In this document: positions 21,768-22,216 of the stretch, piece by piece | How positions within the stretch are numbered: the first letter of the stretch is position 1 | Layout of the letters: every line of letters starts with the position of its first letter | NCBI GenBank assembly: GCA_902826155.1 | Contig: CADEDU010000064.1 | Span: 13,781 to 35,996, forward strand | Source: an uncultured beta proteobacterium | Lineage (GTDB): Bacteria; Pseudomonadota; Gammaproteobacteria; Burkholderiales; SG8-39 | Reading direction: 5' to 3' | DNA length: 22,216 nucleotides | Translations under genes and position numbers: made by a program | Notes under the pieces: generated by a model | What the model was told of the DNA's origin: nothing | Databases searched by the model: none | The model's input: only the letters and a program-made list of their open reading frames with translations

Positions 21768-22216
21768 ATGAGCCACGAACTCGAAACCACCATGCGCGTC
21801 AACGGCGTCGAAGTCACGCGCCGCATCGAACCGCGTCAGCACCTGATCGATTTCATCCGCGAGGAGGTCGGCCTCACCGGCTCGCACATCGGCTGCGAGC
21901 ATGGCGTGTGCGGGGCCTGCACCATCCGCGTCAACGGCGAGATCGTGCGCGGCTGCCTGACGCTGGCGGTGGCCTGCAACGGCAAGACGGTCGAGACCAT
22001 CGAAGGCGTGTCCGATTCGGGCGAAGCGGCCGAGATCCAGCACGCGTTCTACGAACGCAACGCGCTGCAGTGCGGTTTCTGCACCCCCGGCATGGTGATG
22101 TGCGCGATGGATCTGGTGAAGAACAAACCCGGCGCCACGCGCGAGCAGATCCGCGAATACATCTCGGGCAACTACTGCCGCTGCACCGGCTATCACGCGA
22201 TCGTCGATGCGATCGA
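21768..22216 (+). CDS. coxS: 2Fe-2S small subunit of the molybdenum hydroxylase (CoxS-like), 3'-partial
   Basis: The first 149 residues of a small iron-sulfur subunit, cut off by the window end; such subunits have about 150-170 residues, so little is missing. The plant-type ferredoxin cluster is bound by Cys43, Cys48, Cys51 and Cys63 (CEHGVCGACT, RGC), and the second, helical cluster by Cys102, Cys105, Cys137 and Cys139 (QCGFCTPG, YCRCTGYHAI). All eight ligands are present. The start ATG follows the flavin subunit stop by 14 bases, so the genes are in one operon. It passes electrons between the molybdenum centre and FAD. Confidence 0.9.
   Translation, partial: MSHELETTMRVNGVEVTRRIEPRQHLIDFIREEVGLTGSHIGCEHGVCGACTIRVNGEIVRGCLTLAVACNGKTVETIEGVSDSGEAAEIQHAFYERNALQCGFCTPGMVMCAMDLVKNKPGATREQIREYISGNYCRCTGYHAIVDAI

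Overview
The window reads as a chromosomal segment of a high-GC proteobacterium (about two-thirds G+C by eye). A betaproteobacterium of the Burkholderiales type fits best, judging by gene content: Bcr-type MFS pump, YfcG-type GST, CoxG/CoxM/CoxS-like proteins, an ACMSD-type amidohydrolase and frequent GTG/TTG starts. No rRNA, tRNA, CRISPR array or complete insertion sequence was seen, and the taxonomic call is inference.

Left part (1-5121): a stand-alone D-glutamate cyclase-type protein that may begin upstream of the window; an exported group I truncated haemoglobin; an AAA ATPase with a DUF4143 nuclease-like C-terminus behind an AT-rich leader with an inverted repeat; and an FG-GAP/VCBS repeat lipoprotein. 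The gap after the ATPase holds a short decayed copy of part of the cyclase gene, a sign of past duplication or rearrangement.

Central part (5195-14434), catabolic: an operon of acyl-CoA ligase, GFA-family protein and YfcG-like GST; a zinc alcohol dehydrogenase divergent from an SDR oxidoreductase; an amidohydrolase_2 enzyme; a CoxG-like SRPBCC protein overlapping a Bcr/CflA exporter; and, on the minus strand, a class II aldolase-fold enzyme. At the right edge (20899-22216) are the FAD and 2Fe-2S subunits of a xanthine-dehydrogenase-family molybdenum hydroxylase, the third subunit presumably lying beyond the window. Together they suggest oxidation, decarboxylation and CoA activation of an aromatic or heteroaromatic carboxylate. 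The substrate cannot be read from the sequence.

Right-central part (14728-20758): between the CoxG-like gene and the CoxM/CoxS genes lies an apparent surface-fibre locus. It has two related pilin-like secreted proteins, a small exported beta-rich protein of unknown family, a PapD-like chaperone and, convergent with them, a large predicted outer-membrane barrel ending in an SdrD/Cna-B-like domain where a classical usher would be expected. A membrane diguanylate cyclase with intact GGDEF and I-site follows. This is the best candidate for an undescribed system: a chaperone-dependent fibre with a non-canonical outer-membrane partner, possibly under c-di-GMP control.

Start sites were moved inward from the longest open frame wherever a ribosome binding site, signal peptide or family N-terminus argued for it; each case is explained.
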